DNA of 64,000 bases, taken from assembly GCA_049889215.1 (NCBI GenBank), contig JBMHDV010000023.1, positions 124,001 to 188,000 on the forward strand, read 5' to 3'. The position numbers and the translations under genes were made by a program. The notes beneath the pieces are model-generated. The model did not search any database. It was not told where the DNA came from and saw only the letters and a list, made by a program, of their open reading frames with translations. This document shows positions 32,195 to 41,432 of this stretch, one piece after another. The DNA comes from UBA817 sp049889215 (GTDB lineage: Bacteria > Margulisbacteria > Marinamargulisbacteria > UBA817). The first letter of the stretch is position 1, and every line of letters starts with the position of its first letter.

Positions 32195-33303
32195 TGCCAC
32201 CGATTCTAGAGATCATCATTATCGGATGTTTGGTCGCCACAGCGGCTGCAATTCCAGGCTGCTTTCTAATTCTACGGCGCATGGCCATGATGAGTGATGC
32301 CATTAGCCACTCTGTTTTACTTGGCATTGTTGTGATGTTTTTTATTGTTCGAGAACTCCATTCGCCATGGTTAATTATTGCGGCCACTATTACAGGGTTA
32401 ATTACGGTCGCATTGACCGAAAGTTTAATTGCATCAAAACAAATGAAAAAAGATGCCGCAATCGGTCTAATTTTCCCGTTATTTTTTGCAATTGCCATTG
32501 CCTTAATCAGTTTATTTGCCGGCAATATTCACTTGGATCAAGATGCAGTGATACTTGGTGAAATTGCATTTGCACCATTCAATCGTTTTGCACTAAATGG
32601 CATGGACTTGGGCCCAATTGGCATCTGGGTCATGAGTGGAATACTGCTTATCAATTCACTATTCATTGGTTTTTTTTACAAAGAATTAAAATGCGCAACA
32701 TTTGATCCACAACTTGCACGAACCATTGGCATCTCCCCCATTTTTTTGCATTACGCTTTAATGGGATGCGTAAGCATTACCTGTGTGGGGGCATTTGATA
32801 TTGTGGGCACCATTTTAATTGTTGCGTTAATCATCACACCACCAGCAACCGCTTATTTATTAACACGTCAATTGCATACCATGATTGGTATAAGCATTTT
32901 AATTGGTTGCTTATGTGCGATTTTGGGGACATTTCTTGCGATTGCTATCGATGGGTCAATTGCCGGTGCCATGTGCACAGTTGCGGGCATTATTTTTGTT
33001 TTAACATTTTTATTTTCACCCAATCATGGCGTCATTCAAAAACTCGCCGTCCAAAAACAACAACAGTTGCAGTTTTCAGCGATTTTATTGACCATTCAAT
33101 GCCTAAATCACCAGCAGCCCAATCAAAACGCATTTGAATTTTCTTTGATGAATCTTACCGATCACATGAAGTGGTCCAATGCATTTGCCCAAAAAGTCAT
33201 TAGCCACGCCATTGCCAAAAATTACATCACGTATCAAAACCCACACTATTCACTGACCCCATACGGCATTGAAGTTGCCAAAAATGCAATCACTGAAAGT
33301 TAG
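32194..33303 (+). CDS. troD: second permease of the Mn/Fe ABC importer with C-terminal winged-helix-like extension
   Basis: A 369-residue ABC-3 permease, paralogous to the previous gene: SDAISHSVLLGIVV, AAIGLIFPLFFAI and VGTILIVALIITPPATA. A soluble C-terminal tail of ~85 residues ends HYSLTPYGIEVAKNAI, again winged-helix-like. Two permeases would form a heterodimeric channel as in TroCD. The ATG at 32194 overlaps the troC stop. Its stop interlocks with that of the convergent CPBP gene at 33300-33303. Confidence 0.92.
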   Translation: MPPILEIIIIGCLVATAAAIPGCFLILRRMAMMSDAISHSVLLGIVVMFFIVRELHSPWLIIAATITGLITVALTESLIASKQMKKDAAIGLIFPLFFAIAIALISLFAGNIHLDQDAVILGEIAFAPFNRFALNGMDLGPIGIWVMSGILLINSLFIGFFYKELKCATFDPQLARTIGISPIFLHYALMGCVSITCVGAFDIVGTILIVALIITPPATAYLLTRQLHTMIGISILIGCLCAILGTFLAIAIDGSIAGAMCTVAGIIFVLTFLFSPNHGVIQKLAVQKQQQLQFSAILLTIQCLNHQQPNQNAFEFSLMNLTDHMKWSNAFAQKVISHAIAKNYITYQNPHYSLTPYGIEVAKNAITES

Positions 33304-34142
33304 TATGGGGAGTTAAAAAACATCCCCCATGTCATGTTAATTAATGCGTGGGTTAATGCAGCAGCACTCACCTTTCTTGTTTTCAAATAGACGAAGCCGT
33401 ACCCAAACCCAGCAACTGTTGATAATAAAACATAGGCCCAATTTAAACCGGTCATATTTACTGTTCGATTATTTATGTGCGCAAAACCAAATATAATACT
33501 AGTAATCACCCAGACCGTACGTTCATTTGAAAAAAATGGTTTAAAAAAATCAAACATCAAAAACCGAAACAACAATTCTTCGGCTAGCGCATATAAAAAA
33601 TAACCAACAACAATGGTCTGAACAAAGAACAGAATTGTGGGTTCAAAAAAGTTAAATGTCAAAAAACCAATCCAAATACCAGTCGGAACAATCATCAATA
33701 GCAACATCAAATAGACAAACAAAGCAACCCTGAGGTCAAAAAAAGATAATTTAAATGAAGAATGAAAAAGTGATATAGATCGTGAACGAGAAAAGGTGAT
33801 AAATACTGAAAAGAACGATAATAAAATAATCGCATAATCAACGGGTAAAGATGAATCAAATGGCACACTTAAAAAACCCATTTCAAAGGGCAGCCATAAC
33901 AAAAACAATGAAGCTAAATTTAAAAATGATGAGCGGTTTAAAAAATAATGAATAAAAAACGGAATAAATAGAGCAAGAATACCAATGGCTTTCATGGATA
34001 ATGGAAACAAAAATGGGGCTCCACAATACAATAAAATGACGCATCTAACGATGAACGATACGGGTTGTCTAAAAAAAACACTTCGGCATATGGTACCCAA
34101 AACACCGACAACAAACCAACAAAGAACTATGGCATCAATCAT
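33300..34142 (-). CDS. CPBP-family intramembrane metalloprotease
   Basis: A 280-residue polytopic membrane protein with the three CPBP (CAAX/Rce1-like) motifs: EELLFR, SIIFGFAHINN (F-x3-H) and ALTHALINMTWG. These form the intramembrane zinc site. Bacterial members act in protein processing or peptide self-immunity; the target here is unknown. The N-terminal half is an extra set of helices. It stands alone and converges on troD. Confidence 0.85.
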   Translation of the reverse strand: MIDAIVLCWFVVGVLGTICRSVFFRQPVSFIVRCVILLYCGAPFLFPLSMKAIGILALFIPFFIHYFLNRSSFLNLASLFLLWLPFEMGFLSVPFDSSLPVDYAIILLSFFSVFITFSRSRSISLFHSSFKLSFFDLRVALFVYLMLLLMIVPTGIWIGFLTFNFFEPTILFFVQTIVVGYFLYALAEELLFRFLMFDFFKPFFSNERTVWVITSIIFGFAHINNRTVNMTGLNWAYVLLSTVAGFGYGFVYLKTRKVSAAALTHALINMTWGMFFNSPY

Positions 34143-34239
34143 GCCTTAATCATGCTGCAAAAAATATGAAAAGTAAAACATGTTAAGGACGAATTGTCGA
34201 TTTGCCCAAAAAGAATTAAACTAATTAGTGAGTAACGTT

Positions 34240-34854
34240 ATGAAAGAACAGACACAACCATTATCTGATATAAAAATCATCAACGATAATCCATCCTATG
34301 ATGATGCCATTGCAGCAGTTGAAACCCTATTGCGTTATGCGGGTGATGACCCCAACCGTGAAGGTCTTAAAGAAACCCCAAAACGAGTGGTTAAATCATA
34401 TGCAGAGTTCTTTTCTGGTTACACGAAAAACCCAGACGAAATATTAGCCAAAACATTCGAAGAAGTGGAAGGTTATGATGAAATGGTTATTGTAAAAAAC
34501 ATTGATCTAGAATCCCATTGTGAGCACCATATGGTTCCGATTATTGGCATTGCTCATGTGGCTTACATCCCCAATAAACGGGTGGTTGGCATTAGTAAAC
34601 TGGCACGTATTGTTGATGTGTATGCAAAACGCTTGCAAACACAAGAAACAATGACGGCTCAAATTGCGGACACCATCTCTCGGGTTCTTAAGCCCAAGGG
34701 GGTTGCCGTTGTTATTGATGCCGCTCATCAGTGCATGTCCACCCGTGGCGTGCATAAACGACACAGCTCAACTGTAACCAGTCGTATGTTGGGGTTATTC
34801 CGATCAGACCCAAGAACACGTTCGGAATTTATGAATCTAATCAAATCCTCTTAA
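34240..34854 (+). CDS. folE: GTP cyclohydrolase I
   Basis: Makes dihydroneopterin triphosphate from GTP, the first step of folate synthesis. The ~204-residue protein has zinc ligands in ESHCEHHMVP (Cys, His) and HQCMSTRGV (Cys), plus KRLQTQETMTAQIA for GTP binding and YIPNKRVVGISKLAR. The ATG at 34240 is used. A GTG at 34228 is also possible: TAAACT ends 5 bases before it, and GTGAG 7 bases before the ATG could serve as a weak Shine-Dalgarno. Its stop overlaps the maf ATG. Confidence 0.95.
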   Translation: MKEQTQPLSDIKIINDNPSYDDAIAAVETLLRYAGDDPNREGLKETPKRVVKSYAEFFSGYTKNPDEILAKTFEEVEGYDEMVIVKNIDLESHCEHHMVPIIGIAHVAYIPNKRVVGISKLARIVDVYAKRLQTQETMTAQIADTISRVLKPKGVAVVIDAAHQCMSTRGVHKRHSSTVTSRMLGLFRSDPRTRSEFMNLIKSS

Positions 34855-35417
34855 TGCCCAAACGTCCGATCATTCTGGCATCAGCATCATCCATTCGAAA
34901 ACAAATACTTGAACAATATGGCTTTGATTTTGAGGTTATCCCTGCGAATATTAATGAACGAACATTTGAACCACTGGATGCCACTGGATTGGCAAATGCC
35001 AAAGCGCTTGCTATTAGTCAGTCTCACCCCAATGCAATTGTGATTGGTGCTGACCAAATTTGTCATATGAATGGGCGTGTATTTCATAAACCAGGGTCCG
35101 TTAAAAATGCGATTAAAACCCTTCAACAACTGCAAGGACAAACACATGTGCTATTAACTGCAGCCACAATTGCCATAAATAATCAAATTAAATGGTCGGG
35201 GCTTGATGAAATACACCTAACCATGCGGGTATTATCAACCAATGAAATTGAAAACTACATCAACATTGATGGTCCCATTCACAGTTGTGGCGCCTACAAA
35301 TTTGAATCCCTTGGTCAAACACTATTTGAGTCAGTCACCCATCCATCTGAAAGCATCCAAGGACTCCCAACAAAAAAACTCATTCCTGCAATTCACCAGT
35401 GTTTAAATACCCACTAA
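34854..35417 (+). CDS. maf: Maf-family nucleoside triphosphate pyrophosphatase
   Basis: A 187-residue house-cleaning enzyme that hydrolyses non-canonical or methylated (d)NTPs. The signature LASASSIRKQIL gives the S-x-S-R/P-type phosphate loop, and VIGADQIC the catalytic Asp. YINIDGPIHSCGAYKFE and GLPTKKLIP complete the family pattern; the latter is usually GLP-(V/T)-x2-L. It starts on the TAATG overlap with folE, so they form an operon. Confidence 0.9.
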   Translation: MPKRPIILASASSIRKQILEQYGFDFEVIPANINERTFEPLDATGLANAKALAISQSHPNAIVIGADQICHMNGRVFHKPGSVKNAIKTLQQLQGQTHVLLTAATIAINNQIKWSGLDEIHLTMRVLSTNEIENYINIDGPIHSCGAYKFESLGQTLFESVTHPSESIQGLPTKKLIPAIHQCLNTH

Positions 35418-35476
35418 GAAATATCACCAACTACAATCCAGTGGTCATTGAATAGACAAGATAATGGTAACTAAGG

Positions 35477-35482
35477 TAAGTT
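35477..35482 (+). promoter_or_regulatory. -10-like box TAAGTT, 6 nt before merC-like ATG
   Basis: TAAGTT, ATTACA, then ATG at 35489. An AAGG stretch overlaps the box but is too far from the ATG (about 12 bases) to be a normal Shine-Dalgarno. Confidence 0.35.
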
Positions 35483-35488
35483 ATTACA

Positions 35489-35863
35489 ATGACTAAACAT
35501 AAATTAGCAACCATCGGATCCTTCGCCTGCATTGTACACTGCATTGGTTTACCATTTTTAGTGATATCATCTCCCATGGTTGGGCATATTTTAGAGAATA
35601 TTTGGATCGAACTTGGGGTTCTTTTATTTTCAATTGTTTGCGGTGTATTTATCATTTACAAAGGCTACTGCAATCATAAAAAAAAACATGCAGCGGTACT
35701 TTTTGCTCTCGGCGCCTGTTTTTGGCTAGCCAATACAATAATCGAACATTATATTGATGCCCACTTGCATTTTGAATTATTGATTGTCGGCGCGATTCTT
35801 ATTTTAATCGCTTATCGTGTAAATCATCGCCAGTCAGAAAATTGCTGCGATCATCACCATTAG
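35489..35863 (+). CDS. MerC-domain membrane protein
   Basis: A 124-residue protein with four membrane helices. The MerC-family metal motif is in SFACIVHCIGLPFL (paired Cys near the first helix, followed by Pro), and a second Cys/His set lies at the extreme C-terminus (NCCDHHH). MerC-domain proteins of this size are common outside mercury operons. No mer genes adjoin, so the role is probably handling of another soft or transition metal. It ends 1 base before the convergent sppA gene. Confidence 0.85.
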   Translation: MTKHKLATIGSFACIVHCIGLPFLVISSPMVGHILENIWIELGVLLFSIVCGVFIIYKGYCNHKKKHAAVLFALGACFWLANTIIEHYIDAHLHFELLIVGAILILIAYRVNHRQSENCCDHHH

Positions 35864-35864
35864 C

Positions 35865-38225
35865 CTAAAAACGAATTAAGGACTGAAATAACGCCCGAAA
35901 TGGATTAACCAATGGCTTTCGTCCAAATAACACCAATTCTGAGTCTGGCATCCCCAAATCATCCTCCATGGCTTGAACAGCATCTGAATACGAACCTAAT
36001 TCATCAATAAGCCCAACTGATAAAGCCTCTTTACCCGTCATAAACTGGCCTTGAGAAACAGCATTAACTTCATCATCCGTTAAATCTCGTGCATCCTGAA
36101 CAATGGACTTGAAATGATCGTAGGACTCTTGCTGAAATGTCTGGATCATTGCAACAGAATCCTTGGAAATCTTTTGGTGTTGACTACGCGCGTCCATATG
36201 CTTACCTGTTGACAGCGATTGTGTTTTTACGCCCAAATCCTCTTCCAAACCATTAAAATTTAAAAATCCTGAAACAACTCCAATGGATCCTGTAATGGTT
36301 GATGGATTCGCAAATACCTTATCTGTCCCCATGGCTATGTAATACCCACCAGAGGCAGCCACATTACCCATAGATGCATAGACTGGCTTCTTTACCTTTT
36401 TCTTGTACATTTTTATGGCATTTAAAATTTCATCCGCAGCTAAGATCGAGCCACCAGGTGAGTTCACTCGAATAATTACCCCTTGAACGAACGGATCTTT
36501 TTCGAGTTGAGAAAAAACTCGCGTTACGTCACCTGACCCAGTGGATACCCCACCAAAAATCAAGCCATCTCTGGCCTGACCTGCTTGAATCGGGCCATTA
36601 ATTTCTACCACAGCAATACGATTAAATGATGACAACAATATGTTGGTTGGCTTGGAATCAAAATAAGCCCCAATACCTGCAATAATCAATTGCCCCTGAG
36701 CTCCTTTTTTCATATCATCTTTCACCAGACGCTTCATATCGCTCCAAAAGCAAATGGTATCAACCAATCCACGATCCTTTGCATCATTTGCAGATAAAAT
36801 TCGCCCATCGTAAATAACGGTATCAATCGATTCTGAACGCTCTAATTGAATATCTGTTTGTACTTGACTCATGATGTTTTCAAGCGATGAGGTAATGGTT
36901 TCTTTTTGCGAATCTGTCATTGCCGGAGTGAATGGTGATGTTGCAACTTTAAATTTTCCCGATGAAAATGACTGGTACCCAATGCCAAACTTTTTCATGG
37001 CATCTTCAAACTTCAACAATTCGAATTGAATACCCAGTTCATGAATTGCACCCAATGGCGGCATCGCTATAATATCGCCAATACTCGCTAGATAGTATGA
37101 GGGTAATGAGGCCCAACCATCCAAGTATACATATATTTTTTTACCACGCGACTTGCCTTTCAATAACTCATTTCTAACTTCTTGAATAATGGCAATATCA
37201 CCTAAACTTCCAGCCAAGTTCTTTACCCGAATCAAATATCCTGAACAGTCATTATCATGATTCGCAGCATCAATTAAGCGTAATAAATCATTGGATCCAA
37301 TTTTTTTACCACCCAGCAAACTAACCGATGACTTACCTGAAGTCAGGGTTCCATCAATTTGAATGTAAGCCAATGATTTTGGCTTAAAAAGCGCATATTT
37401 TCTTCGAAATTCAGCCGGCTCTTTGGCCTTCCCGAAACGAACACCTAAGGCAACCATACGTTCGTCATTATCATCACGTGGTGATTTAACAGCATAATCA
37501 ACCGATGCCTTAAGAAAATCAAACGAAACCCCAGCCGTGTAATAACGAGGATCCCCACCAACACGTACAGTAAAATCAGGTGAAAGCAATACATCCAAGC
37601 CATAGCGACCATACTGTTCCGGATACCCGGTTCGATTACTATCTACAACCAAGTCCGAAAATATTTTAATCCCATTTGATTGATTTTTTAATAAAACACC
37701 CATAGCAAGTGATGACCCAAATGGGCGCTGTTCATTCCCAATAATATTTTTTCCAACCACACCAATATCTAATGCCCGATTCATATGAAGAATAACGCCA
37801 ATATCACTGGCCCAATATTGGTTTTTTAATCCATTTGAATTAACGTCCATGGTTTTGTAATTAAAGCCCCAATCAAGACCATTTCTGCTTCGCCGAGCAA
37901 CACCAACACCAAAAAAACCAACGGATAAATCCGTGGTATCAAATGCCCAACGGCCAATACCAAACGATTTTCGATGAAATAAAAATGCTGAAGACTCATT
38001 CGAAACATTCCCCTCAAAATCCATATTATAATAATGTAAGCCACTCCCCTGTTGAGCCAATCCTGCGGGGTTCGAATTAAGTGAATCTGCACCATACGGC
38101 TCTGCAACAGCTGCACCACCCCGCCCCATAGCACGAATACTGGTGGGTTTCACAACAATGTCCGATAGATCTTGCGCAGAAATGAAGACTGACAAAAGTC
38201 CGATTAAAATGAAACGTAATTGCAT
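35865..38225 (-). CDS. sppA: signal peptide peptidase SppA fused to an outer-membrane-barrel-like N-terminal domain
   Basis: A 786-residue protein. A signal peptide (about residues 1-18) is followed by a ~260-residue domain (GRGGAAVAEPYGADSLNSNP ... YYTAGVSFDFLKASVDY) with the look of a PorV/FadL-like beta-barrel. Two tandem S49 peptidase domains follow. The catalytic pair is visible: Lys426 in SGKFKVATSPF and Ser625 in GNVAASGGYYIA, 199 residues apart as in E. coli SppA. RVNSPGGSILAADEIL and ANPSTITGSIGV are further hallmarks. SppA degrades cleaved signal peptides or envelope substrates. The barrel-like part could anchor it in the outer membrane; that is inference. Confidence 0.9.
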   Translation of the reverse strand: MQLRFILIGLLSVFISAQDLSDIVVKPTSIRAMGRGGAAVAEPYGADSLNSNPAGLAQQGSGLHYYNMDFEGNVSNESSAFLFHRKSFGIGRWAFDTTDLSVGFFGVGVARRSRNGLDWGFNYKTMDVNSNGLKNQYWASDIGVILHMNRALDIGVVGKNIIGNEQRPFGSSLAMGVLLKNQSNGIKIFSDLVVDSNRTGYPEQYGRYGLDVLLSPDFTVRVGGDPRYYTAGVSFDFLKASVDYAVKSPRDDNDERMVALGVRFGKAKEPAEFRRKYALFKPKSLAYIQIDGTLTSGKSSVSLLGGKKIGSNDLLRLIDAANHDNDCSGYLIRVKNLAGSLGDIAIIQEVRNELLKGKSRGKKIYVYLDGWASLPSYYLASIGDIIAMPPLGAIHELGIQFELLKFEDAMKKFGIGYQSFSSGKFKVATSPFTPAMTDSQKETITSSLENIMSQVQTDIQLERSESIDTVIYDGRILSANDAKDRGLVDTICFWSDMKRLVKDDMKKGAQGQLIIAGIGAYFDSKPTNILLSSFNRIAVVEINGPIQAGQARDGLIFGGVSTGSGDVTRVFSQLEKDPFVQGVIIRVNSPGGSILAADEILNAIKMYKKKVKKPVYASMGNVAASGGYYIAMGTDKVFANPSTITGSIGVVSGFLNFNGLEEDLGVKTQSLSTGKHMDARSQHQKISKDSVAMIQTFQQESYDHFKSIVQDARDLTDDEVNAVSQGQFMTGKEALSVGLIDELGSYSDAVQAMEDDLGMPDSELVLFGRKPLVNPFRALFQSLIRF

Positions 38226-38294
38226 GGTGTAGAATTATTATCGGTGAATTTAACAAAAAGGTAAACCCAATGGCCTCAATCCCTGTTCATCTGA

Positions 38295-38300
38295 TATAAT
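38295..38300 (+). promoter_or_regulatory. extended -10 TGATATAAT, 6 nt before mgtC ATG
   Basis: TGA-TATAAT (an extended -10) is followed by ACCGCC and ATG at 38307. There is no Shine-Dalgarno. This is the clearest leaderless-type start in the window. Confidence 0.6.
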
Positions 38301-38306
38301 ACCGCC

Positions 38307-38951
38307 ATGGACTTTATTGGTAGTGAATTAAACTGGTTATTTTTTATTTTAAAAATCATCCTTTCCATAGTTTGTGGAATAATCATTGGAATTGAACGTG
38401 AAACCATGGGAAAGCCCGCAGGTATCAAAACTCACAGCCTCATATGTTTGGGGTCGTGTTTATTTACACACTTCTCATTATTAAGCACCGCTGGTGACCC
38501 AACTCGAATTGCAGCTCAAGTAGTATCCGGAATTGGTTTTATCGGTGCTGGAACCATTTTACAATCCAAACAACGCATTGAAGGCCTGACCTCAGCTGCA
38601 CTCGTATTTGTAAATGCGGCCATTGGAATGACCATTGGTGGTGGCTACTTTATGTCGGGAATTGTTGCAACAGGGTCACTGCTTATTTTATTTCAATTCA
38701 TTCGCACAAATAAATTTCAAACAAAATTACGATCATATCGTATTTACATTCGCTGTGAAACATATTCTGACATTGAAGAAACCATGACACTTATTCAAAA
38801 GTTACAATGCAAAGTAACCAACAAAAAAATCGAAAAATCAAAAAAGCACATTGAACTTAGTTTAACGTATTTAACCACCCCATTGGCAAATCACCGAATA
38901 TTAGCAAAACTCAATCAATTAAGATCAATTAAAGGGTTTTCACAACTATAA
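38307..38951 (+). CDS. MgtC/SapB-family membrane protein
   Basis: A 214-residue protein: four or five membrane helices in residues 1-140 with MgtC hallmarks IIIGIERETMGKPAGIKTHS, VVSGIGFIGAGTIL and GLTSAALVFVNAAIGM, then a ~75-residue soluble ACT-like tail. MgtC aids intracellular survival and magnesium limitation in several pathogens by modulating the F-ATPase; other family members are general. It is first in a run with pdxA and rsmA (overlapping TAATG with pdxA). Confidence 0.88.
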   Translation: MDFIGSELNWLFFILKIILSIVCGIIIGIERETMGKPAGIKTHSLICLGSCLFTHFSLLSTAGDPTRIAAQVVSGIGFIGAGTILQSKQRIEGLTSAALVFVNAAIGMTIGGGYFMSGIVATGSLLILFQFIRTNKFQTKLRSYRIYIRCETYSDIEETMTLIQKLQCKVTNKKIEKSKKHIELSLTYLTTPLANHRILAKLNQLRSIKGFSQL

Positions 38952-39874
38952 TGCCACCTATTTTAATCACCCTCGGGGATCCTGCAGGGATAGGGCCTGA
39001 AGTCACTCTAAAAGCAATAAAAGAGTGTTCGAATCACTCAGGAATTATTCTTTTTGGGCACCCTGAATCAGCCCCCAGCATTCCAATTTATAACGGGAGC
39101 ATTTCTCAAAATGAAACAAAATTATCTCCTATTGAAGGTAAAATATCAACAAGCGAAAAAGACTGTCCAAATAACGCAAGTATTGCTTATGAAAGTATTC
39201 AACAAGCATTAATTTTTAGTCAAACAACACGCATTCAAGGTCTGGTTACGGCACCAATTTCCAAAGCGGGCATGAAGGCTGCCAATATTAAAACCACAGA
39301 CCATACCAGCATGCTAAAATCATTTTTTAATTGTCCAGATGCAGGAATGGCATTTTATTCCCCGCAATTAAAAGTCATGCTAGCCACCATTCATATTCCA
39401 CTAATGGCCGTTGAAAATGCCCTAACAAAAGCATGCATTCAAACAAGTATTTCAAATAGCCTTACTTTTGCCGCTACATTGGGAATAAAAAAACCACGCA
39501 TAGGAATCGCAGGTCTCAACCCACATGCAGGTGAAGGCGGGCAGTTTGGATCATTCGAACAAACTACATTGCAAGATGTATTAAGCGAGCAGTCCAATGA
39601 TGAAGCAACCATTATAGGACCAATATCTCCAGATATCATTTTTAGACAAGCGGTTCATGGTGCGTACGATATTGTTATTGCTCTGTACCATGATCAGGGC
39701 TTAATCCCATTAAAGTTACTGGCTTTTGATGAAGGTGTGAATACAACCATTGGCCTCCCCATCCACCGGTCTTCACCGGATCATGGGACCGCCTATGATA
39801 TTGCTGGAAAAAACATCGCAAATCCTACCGCCATGATTTCAGCCATAAACTACATTCAATCATTAACAACATGA
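38951..39874 (+). CDS. pdxA: 4-hydroxythreonine-4-phosphate dehydrogenase
   Basis: An enzyme of the DXP-dependent pyridoxal phosphate pathway, oxidising 4-phosphohydroxy-threonine. The 307-residue protein has GDPAGIGPEVTLKA at the N-terminus, metal ligands in TTDHTSML, ALYHDQGLIPLK and SPDHGTAYDIAGK, and GLNPHAGEGGQFG. It is slightly short (E. coli 329) but keeps all metal-binding histidines. pdxA next to rsmA is a conserved arrangement. It overlaps rsmA by 4 bases. Confidence 0.94.
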   Translation: MPPILITLGDPAGIGPEVTLKAIKECSNHSGIILFGHPESAPSIPIYNGSISQNETKLSPIEGKISTSEKDCPNNASIAYESIQQALIFSQTTRIQGLVTAPISKAGMKAANIKTTDHTSMLKSFFNCPDAGMAFYSPQLKVMLATIHIPLMAVENALTKACIQTSISNSLTFAATLGIKKPRIGIAGLNPHAGEGGQFGSFEQTTLQDVLSEQSNDEATIIGPISPDIIFRQAVHGAYDIVIALYHDQGLIPLKLLAFDEGVNTTIGLPIHRSSPDHGTAYDIAGKNIANPTAMISAINYIQSLTT

Positions 39875-40656
39875 AGCAGCATACAAAAACATTGGGTCAG
39901 GTGTTCTTGCATGACCAAAATATCATCAATAAAATCATCACCCTAGCCTCACCCAAACCCGAACATCCCATTATTGAAATTGGCTGTGGCAAAGGGATCC
40001 TTACACAAGCCCTCGCTGAAATTGCACCTGTAAACGTTATTGAAATCGACGAGCGCTGGATCAACCATGTCTCAGATCTGAGCCTAAAAAACGTCACCTT
40101 CACCCACATTGATGCCTTAAAGGTTGACTATAGCATGTTCCCTAAAGGCGCCCCAATTATTGCAAATATTCCGTATCAAATCACATCACCATTAATCGAG
40201 TTATTTACCCAATATAATCATCACCTTGGCCCCATTACTATTATGATTCAAAAAGAAATGGCGGAGCGATTGGTGGCAGATCCAGGCTCCAAGCAATATG
40301 GATCAATGAGCATATTTTGCAACTATTACTTTGATATAAATAAAGGGTTTGGAGTATCAAGAAACTGTTTCACTCCACCACCAAATGTCGATTCTCAAGT
40401 GATTCAACTCACAGCTAAAGCCCCCTTACTCCCCGCCAATGACGAACCACTATTTTTTGCCATGACGCGAACCTTATTTTGGGGCCGCCGTAAAACCATC
40501 ATTAAATGTTTAAAAACAGGCCCCTACCTGGCACTTCAAGATGGGTACCCTGACCGACCTGAATTTAAACACCGCGGGGAGTCATTATCCCTTAATGAAT
40601 TAAAGGGTTTATTTGAGGTTTTGCAGCCTTACCTAAAGTTAAGACCTAACAGTTAG
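39871..40656 (+). CDS. rsmA: 16S rRNA (A1518/A1519-N6,N6)-dimethyltransferase
   Basis: KsgA/RsmA dimethylates two adjacent adenines near the 3' end of 16S rRNA and acts as a late 30S checkpoint. The 261-residue protein shows TLGQVFLHDQNII, SAM motif IEIGCGKGILTQALAE, the catalytic NIPYQITSP and the C-terminal helical domain with FWGRRKTIIKCL. All expected motifs are present. Its stop interlocks with that of the convergent gene at 40653 (TTAG/CTAA). Confidence 0.95.
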   Translation: MKQHTKTLGQVFLHDQNIINKIITLASPKPEHPIIEIGCGKGILTQALAEIAPVNVIEIDERWINHVSDLSLKNVTFTHIDALKVDYSMFPKGAPIIANIPYQITSPLIELFTQYNHHLGPITIMIQKEMAERLVADPGSKQYGSMSIFCNYYFDINKGFGVSRNCFTPPPNVDSQVIQLTAKAPLLPANDEPLFFAMTRTLFWGRRKTIIKCLKTGPYLALQDGYPDRPEFKHRGESLSLNELKGLFEVLQPYLKLRPNS

Positions 40657-41321
40657 CTTTGAGGCTTAATCCCCAACTGCTGCATCCAACATTCAAGTTG
40701 CCTCTGGACCTGTGAAGAAAAATCATTACCAGACCGCACTAATAAATCACTTGCACGTTCACCAAAACCCATTAATTCTTTCTCAAATTCATCAATGATA
40801 GCCATGGTATTATTAAGTGATCTATTTTCTTCGGGCAACATTTTCTGTTCACACGCACGTTTAATAATATTCTTGCAGGACACTTGTACTCTTTTACTTA
40901 AAATTTTCTCAGCATGGTTTTTAAGATATCTTAAGTTTATAATCACAGAATCTGGAAAAACAATTGATTGATAACATTTTGCATTGATAGGCTCCGCTTG
41001 GCACAGTTGATTACAAACATCCATTCGCTGTTCAAACTCTGTTAAAAAAGCATCAAGCTTTTCACAAGCTGTATTCAATACTTTTATAATATCGCTCGCA
41101 TAAGAATCAACTGCATATTCCTGACGATTCAAATGAGAAAGGACCGTATTCAATAAATCCGACCCATTTAAAAATCTAGCAACTTGATCAAAATTACCAC
41201 TTTCAACTTTTCGTAGCAAATTGGAATATTCCTCACGTCTTAGCATTGATTTAACTTGATCGACACTTCGCCGTCTTTTAATACCATTAACCCCTAAAGG
41301 TCCATTATTAGTTACATCCAT
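40653..41321 (-). CDS. unknown helical protein with GIKRRR N-terminal motif
   Basis: A 222-residue, mostly helical protein with six cysteines (for example VCNQLCQ, VSCKNIIKRACEQ) and no membrane segment from the chosen start. The ATG at 41321 gives MDVTNNGPLGVNGIKRRRSV. Its residues 13-17 (GIKRR) fall at exactly the same positions as in the 1348-residue protein at 3676-7722, and LGVN recurs in the ankyrin protein at 48291-50567. An ATG at 41327, better spaced from GGAG, is an alternative. Function unknown; the shared N-terminus suggests common targeting, possibly secretion. Confidence 0.7.
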   Translation of the reverse strand: MDVTNNGPLGVNGIKRRRSVDQVKSMLRREEYSNLLRKVESGNFDQVARFLNGSDLLNTVLSHLNRQEYAVDSYASDIIKVLNTACEKLDAFLTEFEQRMDVCNQLCQAEPINAKCYQSIVFPDSVIINLRYLKNHAEKILSKRVQVSCKNIIKRACEQKMLPEENRSLNNTMAIIDEFEKELMGFGERASDLLVRSGNDFSSQVQRQLECWMQQLGIKPQS

Positions 41322-41420
41322 TTTCATCACACTCCAAAAAAGTATTACCAGGGTAACAATATGGTAAAATAAAGTCAATTTAAGTAAACTAACACACTAC
41401 CATTCCTTATTAGAAAGCAG

Positions 41421-41426
41421 TACAAT
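41421..41426 (+). promoter_or_regulatory. -10-like box TACAAT, 6 nt before tesA ATG
   Basis: TACAAT, AAGTTC, then ATG at 41433. There is no Shine-Dalgarno in the interval. Confidence 0.5.
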
Positions 41427-41432
41427 AAGTTC

